The notes under the pieces are model-generated. The model was not told where the DNA came from and made no database searches. It saw nothing but the letters and a program-made list of their open reading frames with translations. Source: Aliicoccus persicus (lineage in GTDB: Bacteria > Bacillota > Bacilli > Staphylococcales > Salinicoccaceae). Taken from it: DNA of 38,301 bases. The stretch covers positions 31,249 to 69,549 of the forward strand of contig NZ_FOIT01000006.1 of assembly GCF_900110815.1 (NCBI RefSeq), read 5' to 3'. Positions 21,507 through 29,817 of this stretch are shown piece by piece. The stretch's first letter is position 1; each line of letters starts with the position of its first letter. A program made the position numbers and the translations under genes.

Positions 21507-22733
21507 ATGATTAAGAATAGCTTTCGTTACTTCATACTTTTATTTTTGGGGATGTTCGTCACAACAACAGTAAGCGCGCAAGATGAAGCAGTTAATCCGT
21601 ACGATAGTATGGGACATAAGACATATTTTATGGAGATAAACCCTCGTGACTCGGATGAGCAGTCGTTCCGGGTCATGTTCACCGAATTTCAAACCGCAGT
21701 AAATTATGATGATGTGAGGAGTCAAGAAGGAAACTACTATTTTAAAGATGACTTACTCGTACTTTCTTTTCCTGATGAAGACTTTAACTTTGTTGACTTA
21801 CATTTAAGCTATGATGCGTTAGACTGTTCTGAAATTAATGGAACAGTCGAAGATGTCACTGTGAAATTTGAATCTAATACAGATGAAGCGTCACTCGAGC
21901 AGTATTCGGATATTCATGAACGTGTTGTCGGTCAGGAATACACGATGACATTAACAGAAGAAAGCGAACCAAGCATTCCACTGTTAATGAACGAGCCGGT
22001 TGAAGAACTATATGAAGTCGAGAATGATGTGTATTTAATGAATATGGGTGGTTACGATGAAATCGTCTATCTAGATGAACAAAGACGCTTTTGGGGGAGT
22101 AATGGTATTAACCCTGATTCTGTCTTTCAACAACTCGGTTATTATACAATTGATGACTCTAATCTTGATTTCTATATAATGAACCTTTTTGGAGCGGGAG
22201 AAACGACTAGGATGTCAGTGACTTACACGCAATCGGGAAGCGGAGAATTTGAAGGTGAATTTACTGACTTAGAATTTATATCATTTGATAAAGAAGCACC
22301 GAGAGAGTTTGAAGAACAACGTGAAAGTAGAATTGGTGAAGCCTTTGAAATGGTAAAACTAGAGCAAGATGAAATCATTGGAGAGCTTGTCACTTTCGCG
22401 ATTGGGCAAAGTGATGAAACTATTGATGTGATGCTCGAAGAAGACGGTGTTGCAACGATTACAGATTTAGATGAAGAGATTGCTGGTACTTACAGTCTAG
22501 AAGGCAATGTGCTTGTATTAGAAATCGACGAGTCTGGAGTGACGACGCGTCTTTATGTAGAGAATGCAATATCATTAGCAGACGTGAATTTCAACGTAGG
22601 TATCTTCTTAGCTCCTATGACAGATCAAGGATTTTCAGGAACGATAAACAGAATCACGCATGAATTTGACTCAGAAGTTACGGATTTAAACATTGATGAA
22701 TTTGAATCACAGTTTGAGTTGAACGAAGAGTAA
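21507..22733 (+). CDS. Secreted protein of unknown function
   Basis: This is a 408-residue protein. It has a clear signal peptide (hydrophobic residues 7-22, cleavage likely after VSA in TTTVSAQDEA). The mature part is very acidic and rich in beta-strand patterns. Two regions end in similar blocks (SYDALDCSEINGTVEDVTVKF and the later FQQLGYYTID...FEGEFTDLEFI), hinting at repeated domains. No lipobox, LPXTG or transmembrane anchor is visible, so it is released or wall-associated by charge. I recognise no family. It is 26 bp after the peptidase gene and may be co-transcribed with it. Confidence 0.7.
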   Translation: MIKNSFRYFILLFLGMFVTTTVSAQDEAVNPYDSMGHKTYFMEINPRDSDEQSFRVMFTEFQTAVNYDDVRSQEGNYYFKDDLLVLSFPDEDFNFVDLHLSYDALDCSEINGTVEDVTVKFESNTDEASLEQYSDIHERVVGQEYTMTLTEESEPSIPLLMNEPVEELYEVENDVYLMNMGGYDEIVYLDEQRRFWGSNGINPDSVFQQLGYYTIDDSNLDFYIMNLFGAGETTRMSVTYTQSGSGEFEGEFTDLEFISFDKEAPREFEEQRESRIGEAFEMVKLEQDEIIGELVTFAIGQSDETIDVMLEEDGVATITDLDEEIAGTYSLEGNVLVLEIDESGVTTRLYVENAISLADVNFNVGIFLAPMTDQGFSGTINRITHEFDSEVTDLNIDEFESQFELNEE

Positions 22734-22807
22734 CTTTACAAACTCTTCTTGTAAATAGATCTTAAAATCTATATTGTTTGGTTAAGAATACACCACGAGG
22801 TGAGACA

Positions 22808-23464
22808 ATGAGTGAGCCACAGGAACGAAAACAAGATCCAGGTGATTTAACGCCGAGTGAAGCAAGCGCCGCTACAAAAGGGTGCATGCTCGGTGTTATT
22901 TTCATAATTCTACTGATTATTGCTGCGGTTGTTACAGCATTAATCGTCTTCGCATTAAACTTTTTCTCAGATGAAAATATGTTTGAGGATTTCGAGTTTA
23001 CTTTATTTGATGACATAACAGAATTCTTTGAATCGGATTCAGAAACTGATTCAGACTCGAATTCGAATAATACAAGTGACTCTAGCGGTGTATTTCCTCA
23101 GACTGAAGAAATTGGCGGTCTCCGCATTACTGTGAACAATGCTTACTTCAATGAGAGTAATGACCGGCAGTTTATCGTTGATGCCAATATTGAAAATATA
23201 GACCGTGACTACTACTCACCGTCAGTTACAGCATTTCATATCTTTACAGAAAATGGTAACGCATATGCCTATACGGATGATTCACGTGAAATAAATAATC
23301 GCGAATCTGATACAGGAGAATTTAATCAACAGCTCGAAGTCGGTTCAGAAGAGAGATTTTTAATCGCTTTTCATGTGCCAGAATATTTAGAGTTTGATGT
23401 GGAAAAGTCGCTGATTTTTAAAGATTATCAAGACGATGAAGAAGCTAGCTTTGACTTGCAATAA
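22808..23464 (+). CDS. Membrane-anchored extracellular protein, DUF4352-like
   Basis: This is a 218-residue protein. A short cytoplasmic tail (MSEPQERKQDPGDL) is followed by one helix at about residues 24-52. An acidic Asp/Ser linker (about 60-90, SDSETDSDSNSN) leads to a beta-sandwich-like domain. That domain reads GLRITVNNAYFN, FIVDANIENIDRDYYSPS and a late FLIAFHVP, as in DUF4352-type Ig-like modules. GAGGTGAG fixes the ATG at 22808; the in-frame start at 22778 is earlier and unsupported. It probably forms a group with the secreted protein upstream and the small membrane protein downstream. Ligand unknown. Confidence 0.68.
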   Translation: MSEPQERKQDPGDLTPSEASAATKGCMLGVIFIILLIIAAVVTALIVFALNFFSDENMFEDFEFTLFDDITEFFESDSETDSDSNSNNTSDSSGVFPQTEEIGGLRITVNNAYFNESNDRQFIVDANIENIDRDYYSPSVTAFHIFTENGNAYAYTDDSREINNRESDTGEFNQQLEVGSEERFLIAFHVPEYLEFDVEKSLIFKDYQDDEEASFDLQ

Positions 23465-23488
23465 AATACTAAAGGGGTTTTATTTAAG

Positions 23489-23689
23489 ATGAACAGACGT
23501 TTAAGGCAATATATTTTACCTTTACTGTATATCTCATTTTTATTGATCATGTTTCTTTTCTTTGAAAATCAATTATCATGGATGTTATTCATCGTTGCAA
23601 CTTCTATTTATATTGTGTTAGAAATAGTATTTGCCTTCATTTGGTCACGAGGTAATAATGACTCGGATGACCACGAACAAAAACGATAA
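23489..23689 (+). CDS. Small membrane protein of unknown function
   Basis: This is a 66-residue protein with two hydrophobic segments (about 8-25 and 31-52) and a polar acidic tail (GNNDSDDHEQKR). AAGGGG-type ribosome binding site before the ATG. It lies 24 bp after the DUF4352-like gene and is probably in the same transcript. No family is recognised; the size and topology resemble many Firmicutes accessory membrane proteins. Confidence 0.6.
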   Translation: MNRRLRQYILPLLYISFLLIMFLFFENQLSWMLFIVATSIYIVLEIVFAFIWSRGNNDSDDHEQKR

Positions 23690-23758
23690 AAATCCATTTA
23701 GACGATAGTAACGTCTTTGAAAGGGTACTTGATGTACCAAATAGAGAGGAAGTAAACA

Positions 23759-25897
23759 ATGAAGAAGCGTCTCGTACTCGCAGAAAAACCATCCGTCGGC
23801 CGCGATATTGCACGGGTATTGAAGTGTGCAAAAAAAGGTGATGGATATATTGAAGGTGATTCGTACATCGTGACATGGGCGCTGGGCCATTTAGTGACGC
23901 TCAAGCAACCGGAAATGTACGATCAGAAATTTAAATCATGGGATCTACAACATTTACCCATGTTACCTAAGCAGTTAGACACGATGGTCATTAAAAAGAC
24001 CAGTCGACAATTTAATACCGTGAAACGTCTCGTCAATCGCAATGACGTAGGTGAGATTATTATAGCGACGGATGCGGGTCGTGAAGGTGAACTCGTCGCA
24101 CGCTGGATTTTCGATAACATCAAACATAACTTGCCGATGAAGCGCCTATGGATTTCATCTGTAACGGATCAGGCGATCAAAGCTGGCTTTAGCAAATTAA
24201 AGCCGGCAAGTCAGTATGAAAATTTATACTATGCAGCAGTCGCCCGCAGTGAAGCGGATTGGTATGTGGGACTCAACGCAACGCGTGCACTTACAACGAA
24301 ACACAACGCAAGTTTAAACTGCGGTCGCGTGCAGACGCCCACACTGAAATTAATCGCACTGCGTGAAGCAGCGATTCGCGAATTTAAGCCAAAAATATTT
24401 TATACGGTCGACGTTGAAGCGGGCGGGGTCGTTTATCAGTGGCATCATCAAAATGAGCGAAGGATATTTGATAAGGATAGCGCTGAACAACTCGAGAAAA
24501 AATTACGTGGCGAACTTCAAATCACTTCTATCGATAAGAAGATAAAAACATCGTATCCGCAGGCACTATATGACTTAACGATGTTACAGCGAGATGCGAA
24601 CGTGCGTTACGGCATGTCCGCGAGTGAAACGCTGCGCACGATGCAATCGTTATATGAGCGTCATAAAACTGTGACATATCCACGAACGGATTCGAGATAT
24701 CTAAGCGCTGATATGGTGTCGACGCTTTCTGATCGTGTGAAAGCATGTGGCATCGGTGACTATCGCAAAGTCGGACAAGAGATTTTACGCGCTGGTATTC
24801 AAGCGAGAAAGTCATTCATAGACGATAAAAAAGTATCCGATCACCACGCGATTATACCGACTGAGGAATCGGTGATCTATGATCAGTTGAATGTGAACGA
24901 GAAACGCATCTACACGATGGTGGTCGAACGCTTCTTGGAAGTGCTGATGCCGCCGTACGAGTATGAAGCAATTACGATCGAAGCTTCAGTTGAAGGTGAA
25001 ACATTGAAAGCGACAGGTAATCGTACAATCAAAATCGGATTTAAAGCACTCAGCAGCGAAGCAGGTGAAAGCGGATTGCCTGACGCGAAAAAGGGCGATC
25101 GTGCACAAGTCACTTCTGTGAATTTACAAGCAGGTGAAACATCTCCGCCGAAATATTTTACTGAAGCAACGTTACTGCAAGCGATGGAAAATCCAGCTCA
25201 ATTTATGCAGCTCGATGATAAGTCATCGGCAGCGACATTAAAAGAAACCGGTGGACTCGGTACAGTTGCAACACGTGCAGAAATCATCGATAAGCTATTT
25301 AATTCATTCATGATGGAGAAACAAGGTAACGCAATACGCCTTACGTCTAAGGGACGACAGTTGCTCGATTTAGCACCGAGCGCATTGACGTCGCCAGAAA
25401 CGACTGCGAAATGGGAGACCCAACTTGAAAAAATCGGTAAGGGTCAGTTAAAGCGCGCTGTTTTTATCGATGAAATTAAGCACTATACACGTGAAATGGT
25501 TGCTGAAATTAAAGCAAGTGATTCTAAATTTAAGCACGATAATTTGAGTGGTCGAGACTGTCCAGATTGTGGTAAGCCGATGCTTGAAGTCAATGGTAAG
25601 AAAGGCAAGATGTTGGTGTGTCAGGATCGTGAGTGTGGTCATCGTAAAAATATCGCACGCACGACGAATGCGCGTTGTCCGAAATGTAAGAAGAAGTTGA
25701 CGTTATCCGGTGAGGGTGATGGCCAAATGTTCACGTGTGTTTGTGGTCACCGAGAGAAAATGTCTAGTTTCAAGGCCCGTCGTGACAAAGCGCAAAAGGG
25801 TAAAGTCGATAAGCGAACGGTGAATAAATACGTTGGTAAAACAGATGAGAATATCAATAGTGCACTCGCAGATCAGTTGAAAGGTCTGAAGTTTTAA
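23759..25897 (+). CDS. topB: DNA topoisomerase III
   Basis: This is a 712-residue type IA topoisomerase, normal length for Firmicutes TopB. The toprim domain is at the N-terminus (LAEKPSVGRDIARVL, Glu9; IIATDAGREGELVARWI, Asp105). The active-site tyrosine is Tyr307 in TVTYPRTDSRYL, with GRVQTPTL before it. The C-terminus has cysteine-rich zinc modules (CPDCGKPML...CQDRECGH and CPKCKKKL...CVCGH). It decatenates and resolves single-stranded DNA crossings, often with RecQ. GAGAGGAAG precedes the ATG. The next gene overlaps the stop by one base. Confidence 0.96.
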   Translation: MKKRLVLAEKPSVGRDIARVLKCAKKGDGYIEGDSYIVTWALGHLVTLKQPEMYDQKFKSWDLQHLPMLPKQLDTMVIKKTSRQFNTVKRLVNRNDVGEIIIATDAGREGELVARWIFDNIKHNLPMKRLWISSVTDQAIKAGFSKLKPASQYENLYYAAVARSEADWYVGLNATRALTTKHNASLNCGRVQTPTLKLIALREAAIREFKPKIFYTVDVEAGGVVYQWHHQNERRIFDKDSAEQLEKKLRGELQITSIDKKIKTSYPQALYDLTMLQRDANVRYGMSASETLRTMQSLYERHKTVTYPRTDSRYLSADMVSTLSDRVKACGIGDYRKVGQEILRAGIQARKSFIDDKKVSDHHAIIPTEESVIYDQLNVNEKRIYTMVVERFLEVLMPPYEYEAITIEASVEGETLKATGNRTIKIGFKALSSEAGESGLPDAKKGDRAQVTSVNLQAGETSPPKYFTEATLLQAMENPAQFMQLDDKSSAATLKETGGLGTVATRAEIIDKLFNSFMMEKQGNAIRLTSKGRQLLDLAPSALTSPETTAKWETQLEKIGKGQLKRAVFIDEIKHYTREMVAEIKASDSKFKHDNLSGRDCPDCGKPMLEVNGKKGKMLVCQDRECGHRKNIARTTNARCPKCKKKLTLSGEGDGQMFTCVCGHREKMSSFKARRDKAQKGKVDKRTVNKYVGKTDENINSALADQLKGLKF

Positions 25898-26349
25898 TGC
25901 AAATCATCATTGATGCAGACGCTTCTCCCGTAAAAGATATTGCGATAAGTTTGGCGGAACGTTCCGGGTTAGAAGTCGTGTTGGTATCGAGTGTGGCGCA
26001 TCATTCCAACAAAAGTTTACCAGACTTCGTGTCGCATATTTATGTCGACAGTGGTGCAGATGCAGCGGATTACAAGATTGTTGCACTGGCTCAATCTGGC
26101 GACATTGTCATCACACAGGACTATGGGTTAGCGGCATTGCTGTTGCCGAAAGGGTGCGTCGTCGTCCATCATAAAGGATTCGAATACACAGATAAGAACA
26201 TAAACAACATGTTGGAAACACGGCACATGAGCAGCGTGATCAGACGTGGTGGCGGACGAGTCAAAGGACCGAAGCCATTCACGTCAGTAGACAAGCGTGT
26301 GTTTCATGAGTTTTTAGAAGGATTGCTGGTTGGACACGTTGAGAACTAA
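25897..26349 (+). CDS. UPF0178/YaiI-YqxD family protein (DUF188)
   Basis: This is a 150-residue protein with the diagnostic N-terminal IIIDADASPVKDI, an ITQDYGLAALLLPKG centre and a C-terminal KGPKPFTSVDKRVFHEFLE. The conserved Asp residues and fold suggest a PIN/NYN-like nuclease, but activity is unproven in the family. It starts on the last base of topB (TAATG), so it is translationally coupled. Confidence 0.9.
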   Translation: MQIIIDADASPVKDIAISLAERSGLEVVLVSSVAHHSNKSLPDFVSHIYVDSGADAADYKIVALAQSGDIVITQDYGLAALLLPKGCVVVHHKGFEYTDKNINNMLETRHMSSVIRRGGGRVKGPKPFTSVDKRVFHEFLEGLLVGHVEN

Positions 26350-26368
26350 GGAAAAAGTGAGGTAGAAG

Positions 26369-27010
26369 ATGGCAAAGTTTTATGGCGTTCGATTCGGGCG
26401 TAACCCAGGTGTATATAATACGTGGGACGAGTGTAAAAAAGAAGTCGATGGATTTCCAAGTGCAGAATATAAATCTTTTAAAACTAGGGATGAGGCAGAG
26501 GCCTACGTTGGATTTGTTGATGAGATAGAAGCGGAGAAAGCTACTAAAGATGTAGGTTCTGATTTGGTCATGCGAGCTTATATCGATGGCAGTTACGACA
26601 AGTCTAAGAAAATTTACAGCTACGGCTCAGTGATCACTTGGAATGGTAAGAAGATTAAACTATTTGGTGCAGATAATGATCCGCGGTTTGTTGATTTTCG
26701 AAACGTTGCCGGTGAGATTATTTCAGCGACGAGGACTTTGCAGTTCGCCATTGAAAACGGTGTACGTGAAGTTGAAATTTACTATGATTATGCCGGGATT
26801 GAAAAGTGGGCGACCCGCGAGTGGAAGCGGAATAACGTGCTGACACAAGGTTACTCGGACTATGTGAAGTCGATCGAGAGTGATATTTCAATTCGCTTTG
26901 TTAAAGTGAAAGCTCATTCCGGATTACGTGAGAATGACGAAGTCGACCAACTGGCAAAAGATGCTTTGAAGTCGACCGAGAAGCACAATATGGAAGTCGA
27001 AAATCTTTGA
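26369..27010 (+). CDS. Ribonuclease H1 with viroplasmin-type N-terminal domain
   Basis: This is a 213-residue protein. Residues 1-50 form a caulimovirus-viroplasmin/HBD-type hybrid-binding module (KFYGVRFGRNPGVYNTWDECK, with the YKSFKT pattern). Residues 68-205 are an RNase H domain with the catalytic set Asp73 (YIDGSYD), Glu116 (AGEI), Asp140 (YYDYAGIE) and Asp193 (NDEVDQLA), plus His183. It removes RNA from RNA-DNA hybrids. It follows topB and the UPF0178 gene closely, and the three probably form one transcript ending at the terminator at 27028. GAGG lies before the ATG. Confidence 0.92.
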   Translation: MAKFYGVRFGRNPGVYNTWDECKKEVDGFPSAEYKSFKTRDEAEAYVGFVDEIEAEKATKDVGSDLVMRAYIDGSYDKSKKIYSYGSVITWNGKKIKLFGADNDPRFVDFRNVAGEIISATRTLQFAIENGVREVEIYYDYAGIEKWATREWKRNNVLTQGYSDYVKSIESDISIRFVKVKAHSGLRENDEVDQLAKDALKSTEKHNMEVENL

Positions 27011-27027
27011 ATGGGAGAATTTGGGAT

Positions 27028-27066
27028 AATGCCGGGCGGATTGATAAAATCCGTTTGGTATTTTTT
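27028..27066 (+). terminator. Terminator of the topB operon
   Basis: Stem AATGCCGGGCGGATT / AATCCGTTTGGTATT (G-U pairs) is followed by TTTTTT. Confidence 0.85.
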
Positions 27067-27114
27067 GTCCTGGTACTTTGAGATGAAAATCGCGAGTGAA
27101 TTGGCAGAGTTTTG

Positions 27115-27438
27115 TTTCAGTGAGCGAGTTTCATTGGCGCGTAGATCAAATTGAACGTCAATGAGCAAGTTTCATTGGAACGCAAATCAATCTGCGAGTC
27201 AATGAGCAAGTTTCATTGGAACGCAAATCAATCTGCGAGTCAATGAGCAAGTTTCATTGGAACACAAATCAATCTGCGAGTCAATGAGCAAGTCTCATTG
27301 GAACACAAATCAATCTACGAGTCAGTGAGCAAGTCTCATTGGAACGCAAATCAATCTACGTGTCAATGAGCAAGTTTCATTGGAACGCAAATCAATCTGC
27401 GAGTCAATGAGCAAGTTTCATTGGAACGCAAATCAATT
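27115..27438. repeat. Tandem array G: eight copies, exactly 41 bp each
   Basis: TCAATGAGCAAG-type starts are at 27117 (diverged), 27158, 27199, 27240, 27281, 27322, 27363 and 27404. Each unit has the hairpin CAATGA / TCATTG with a 7-nt loop, then GGAACGCAAATCAATCTGCGAG. The array sits between convergent genes. Units differ by only a few bases and there are no spacers, so it is not CRISPR. Confidence 0.92.
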
Positions 27439-27439
27439 T

Positions 27440-27620
27440 TTGCCTGCTCGTTAGCAGCAGTTTAGGGTTTCGTGCTTACTCAGACGGAAAAAGTGGCTTG
27501 AGTTAGCACGGATCGTTGTTTCATGCTAACTCAAGCGGATAAATCGGCGTGAGTTGGCATGGATTGTTGTTTCGTGGTAACTCAGAGCAGAAAAGTGTCG
27601 TGAGTTACCACGGCCAAAAA
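27440..27620. repeat. Palindromic tandem array H (51-bp period)
   Basis: Left arms start at 27499 (TGAGTTAGCACG), 27550 (TGAGTTGGCATG) and 27601 (TGAGTTACCACG), with an older copy near 27448. Right arms at 27471, 27522 and 27573 each match the next left arm, changing together (CGTGC with GCACG, CATGC with GCATG, CGTGG with CCACG). Loops hold runs of 3-5 A. Confidence 0.85.
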
Positions 27621-27653
27621 AATCAGTGAAGTAGCAAGAAGTCTCCAACACAC

Positions 27654-27692
27654 AAAAAAACCCCCGAAACCAACCTCACACAAGTTTCGGGG
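27654..27692 (-). terminator. Terminator of the zinc-binding protein gene
   Basis: Minus-strand stem CCCCGAAAC / GTTTCGGGG is followed by a T-run. Confidence 0.85.
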
Positions 27693-27701
27693 AACAATCA
27701 T

Positions 27702-28631
27702 TTAATTCGTTACTTCATCTAATACTTCAAGGTTGCGATACATGATATCAAAGTAGTCATCACCGTTTTGAACTTCCTCTTCCACCCGAACTTCTAGATT
27801 GTGAATCGTTCGTGCTTCTGCACCAATCTCATTTTGAATGACTTCAGGAATTCTTGAATCCGTATTTTGTTCGAACAATACATACTCAAGGTTGTACTCA
27901 TTCGCAGTATCAACGAGCTCCTGTAACTGGCGTTGTGACGGCTCTTCACTCATCGAGTAACCACTCAATGGAATTTGCGTCACGCCATACTGATCCCAGT
28001 ATCCATATGCTGCATGCGGCACGATGATATGCGCATTCTCTTTATCAGCAAGTGTCTCAGTGTAAGCCGCATCTAATTCTTCAAATGCCTCGACCAATTG
28101 TTCATAATTTTCTAGATAAAGATCCTCGTTTTCTGGGGAAAGTGCAATCAATTCATCCTTAATGATGTCAGCAACATCAATCATGCGGGTAGGATTGATC
28201 CAAATGTGTGGATCTTCCCCTTCTTCGTGATCGTGATCATGTTCATGATCATCATGGTCATGATCGTGATCATGCGAAGTTGCCTCAAATAATTCTCCGT
28301 GTTCATTAAGTGGTATTAACTCAACAGATTGTGAAGTCAACGCATTCGCAATCGTATCTGAGAATACTTCCATGTTGCCACCAACGTAGATGAAAGCATC
28401 CGCATTTGCATAGGATGCCATGTCTTGCATCGTTGGTTCATATGAGTGTGCATCGGCGCCAGGTGGGATGATGCTTTCGACATCGACTGTGTCTCCACCA
28501 ATTTCTCCTACGATAAATTCAAGCGGGTAAATTGTCGTATATATTTCAAGCGTGTCTTGTGCTGAGGCATTTGTTGACACGACACTTCCCATCACTGTGA
28601 GTCCGAGTGTTGCTAATAATAATCTTTTCAA
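27702..28631 (-). CDS. znuA: Zinc-binding ABC transporter substrate protein (ZnuA/AdcA-like), no lipobox
   Basis: This is a 309-residue cluster A-I metal-binding protein. Landmarks are IIPPGADAHSYEPT (first His), a His/Asp-rich loop of about 20 residues near residue 125 typical of zinc proteins, EDPHIWINP (second His), IIVPHAAYGYW (third His) and LFEQNTDSRIP. The signal peptide ends with NASAQD and has no cysteine at the expected lipobox. The frame can open with GTG at 28640. AAGGATG is better spaced to TTG at 28631, giving MKRLLLATLG. No ATPase or permease gene lies beside it, so it must use a transporter encoded elsewhere. A Zur box lies upstream. Confidence 0.9.
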   Translation of the reverse strand: MKRLLLATLGLTVMGSVVSTNASAQDTLEIYTTIYPLEFIVGEIGGDTVDVESIIPPGADAHSYEPTMQDMASYANADAFIYVGGNMEVFSDTIANALTSQSVELIPLNEHGELFEATSHDHDHDHDDHEHDHDHEEGEDPHIWINPTRMIDVADIIKDELIALSPENEDLYLENYEQLVEAFEELDAAYTETLADKENAHIIVPHAAYGYWDQYGVTQIPLSGYSMSEEPSQRQLQELVDTANEYNLEYVLFEQNTDSRIPEVIQNEIGAEARTIHNLEVRVEEEVQNGDDYFDIMYRNLEVLDEVTN

Positions 28632-28655
28632 ACATGTCACATCCTTAATAATTTT

Positions 28656-28678
28656 TAAATCGTAACCATTACGATTTA
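28656..28678. promoter_or_regulatory. Zur box upstream of znuA
   Basis: TCGTAACCATTACGA at the core, flanked by TAAA and TTTA, matches the Bacillus Zur box TCGTAATnATTACGA at all but one position. It lies 25 bp before the znuA start, over the likely minus-strand promoter, so zinc-replete repression is expected. Confidence 0.85.
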
Positions 28679-28779
28679 TAATTTAACATGAATGTTTTAT
28701 ATGTGCAAGAGAAATCTAAGAATGTTTGAAAAATATGCATGGTGGTATAAATAGTTACTTATATGAAGGAGTGAGCGGC

Positions 28780-29016
28780 ATGAGTAAAAGTGAAAAGAAG
28801 TTACTCAAAAAAGCTTGGAAAGAAACGAAGAAGCTGGACGTTGATGAGACGTTTATATTAAAGGATTTGTTTAAAGGATATAAATGGAATCGCTTGGCAG
28901 TGGAACAGCGCGCGGCACTTGGTCGATTGTTCCTAGAGTTTGCTGCAGAGAAAAAATCGGTTGAAGTAACAGAAAAGAATTCATCCAATCAACAGATGTA
29001 CAAAAAAGTGAAATAG
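28780..29016 (+). CDS. DUF1413-domain protein
   Basis: This is a 78-residue basic protein with the DUF1413 pattern: VDETFILKDLFKGYKWNRL, then RAALGRLFLEFA and a tail SSNQQMYKKVK. The pattern recurs in short Firmicutes proteins, some plasmid-borne, of unknown role. AAGGAG supports the ATG at 28780, not the in-frame ATG at 28726. It lies divergent from znuA and is monocistronic. Confidence 0.78.
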   Translation: MSKSEKKLLKKAWKETKKLDVDETFILKDLFKGYKWNRLAVEQRAALGRLFLEFAAEKKSVEVTEKNSSNQQMYKKVK

Positions 29017-29026
29017 ACAGCACACA

Positions 29027-29058
29027 AAAACCCGAGTGAGAATGATCACTCGGGTTTT
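29027..29058. terminator. Bidirectional terminator
   Basis: Perfect 13-bp stem AAAACCCGAGTGA / TCACTCGGGTTTT has a 6-nt loop and lies between convergent genes. Confidence 0.88.
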
Positions 29059-29071
29059 CTATAGACAAAAA

Positions 29072-29560
29072 TTATAATCCTTGATTTTCAAGTACTCGTT
29101 TCATCTCTTCAATCTTACCGATATGGAGTGCTTCATGAATGATAAAGAAGCCCCAATACTCACCGAAATCTTTCGCTCCAAATGAATCATTTTCAAGTGG
29201 TGTTTCAAGTAGATCATCTGTAATATCTTCATTAAATGAATCGACTTGTGTTTCTAACAACTGTTTGATGTCAGCAATCGTTGGTGTGTTTTCATCAAAA
29301 TCTTGAGGTTTTGTACCGTAATCGAAGTATTTTAAGAAACGTTCTGCGACTTCATTTTCATGGTCAAAGAATTTAACACTTGCAAATTCTGACATTGCAG
29401 CAATGTGACCGAATTGCCAATGCAAACTGTTTGGAAAACCTTCTGGAATCGTGTGGAGAAACTTTTCATCTTTTTCTTCAAGTTTTTCTAAGTGGTTTAA
29501 AGCCCAACTACGCGCCGTTTTAAACTGATGAAAAATCGTATCTTTTCTAATGGGAATCAT
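29072..29560 (-). CDS. DinB-family metalloprotein
   Basis: This is a 162-residue four-helix DinB-like protein. Metal-ligand candidates are in NSLHWQFGHIAAMSE (second helix) and IIHEALHIGKIEEMK (C-terminal). The acidic insert with GTKPQDFDENTPT is seen in the DfsB/YfiT-like branch. A bacillithiol-linked transferase role is possible by family. AAAAGGAG directly touches the ATG at 29560 with no spacer; the next in-frame codon at good spacing is ATT at 29551. The N-terminus is therefore uncertain by three residues. Confidence 0.82.
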   Translation of the reverse strand: MIPIRKDTIFHQFKTARSWALNHLEKLEEKDEKFLHTIPEGFPNSLHWQFGHIAAMSEFASVKFFDHENEVAERFLKYFDYGTKPQDFDENTPTIADIKQLLETQVDSFNEDITDDLLETPLENDSFGAKDFGEYWGFFIIHEALHIGKIEEMKRVLENQGL

Positions 29561-29701
29561 CTCCTTTTATAGTCCTTTAATTATGTTAGAAAATGAGAAA
29601 ATATACAACTATTACGTGAAAATGTTTAAAGATGTCAATTTTGGGAAATACTATTTATAGATAAGAAGTTATGATATCCATATTACATAAGAAGAGAAGT
29701 G

Positions 29702-29733
29702 AACCAGTCACAACTATTGTGTCTGGTTTTTTT
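29702..29733 (+). terminator. Terminator-like hairpin upstream of mntA
   Basis: AACCAG / CTGGTT with an inner CACA / TGTG is followed by seven T. No gene precedes it on this strand (the upstream gene is divergent), so it could end a small RNA. Confidence 0.55.
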
Positions 29734-29750
29734 GTGCAAAAAAACATACT

Positions 29751-29787
29751 TTAGGTTTGCCAAAATTAATATTTTAGGGTAACCTAA
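29751..29787 (+). promoter_or_regulatory. Two DtxR/MntR-type operators before mntA
   Basis: TTAGGGTAACCTAA (29774-29787) is a near-perfect palindrome of the DtxR/SirR/MntR type. A second site starting TTAGGTTTGCC lies at 29751. They overlap the region of the mntA promoter (TATAAA at about 29793). Control by the MntR encoded at the end of this operon is the simplest reading. Confidence 0.7.
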
Positions 29788-29817
29788 CATCATATAAAAA
29801 TTAGAGGAGACATCAAG

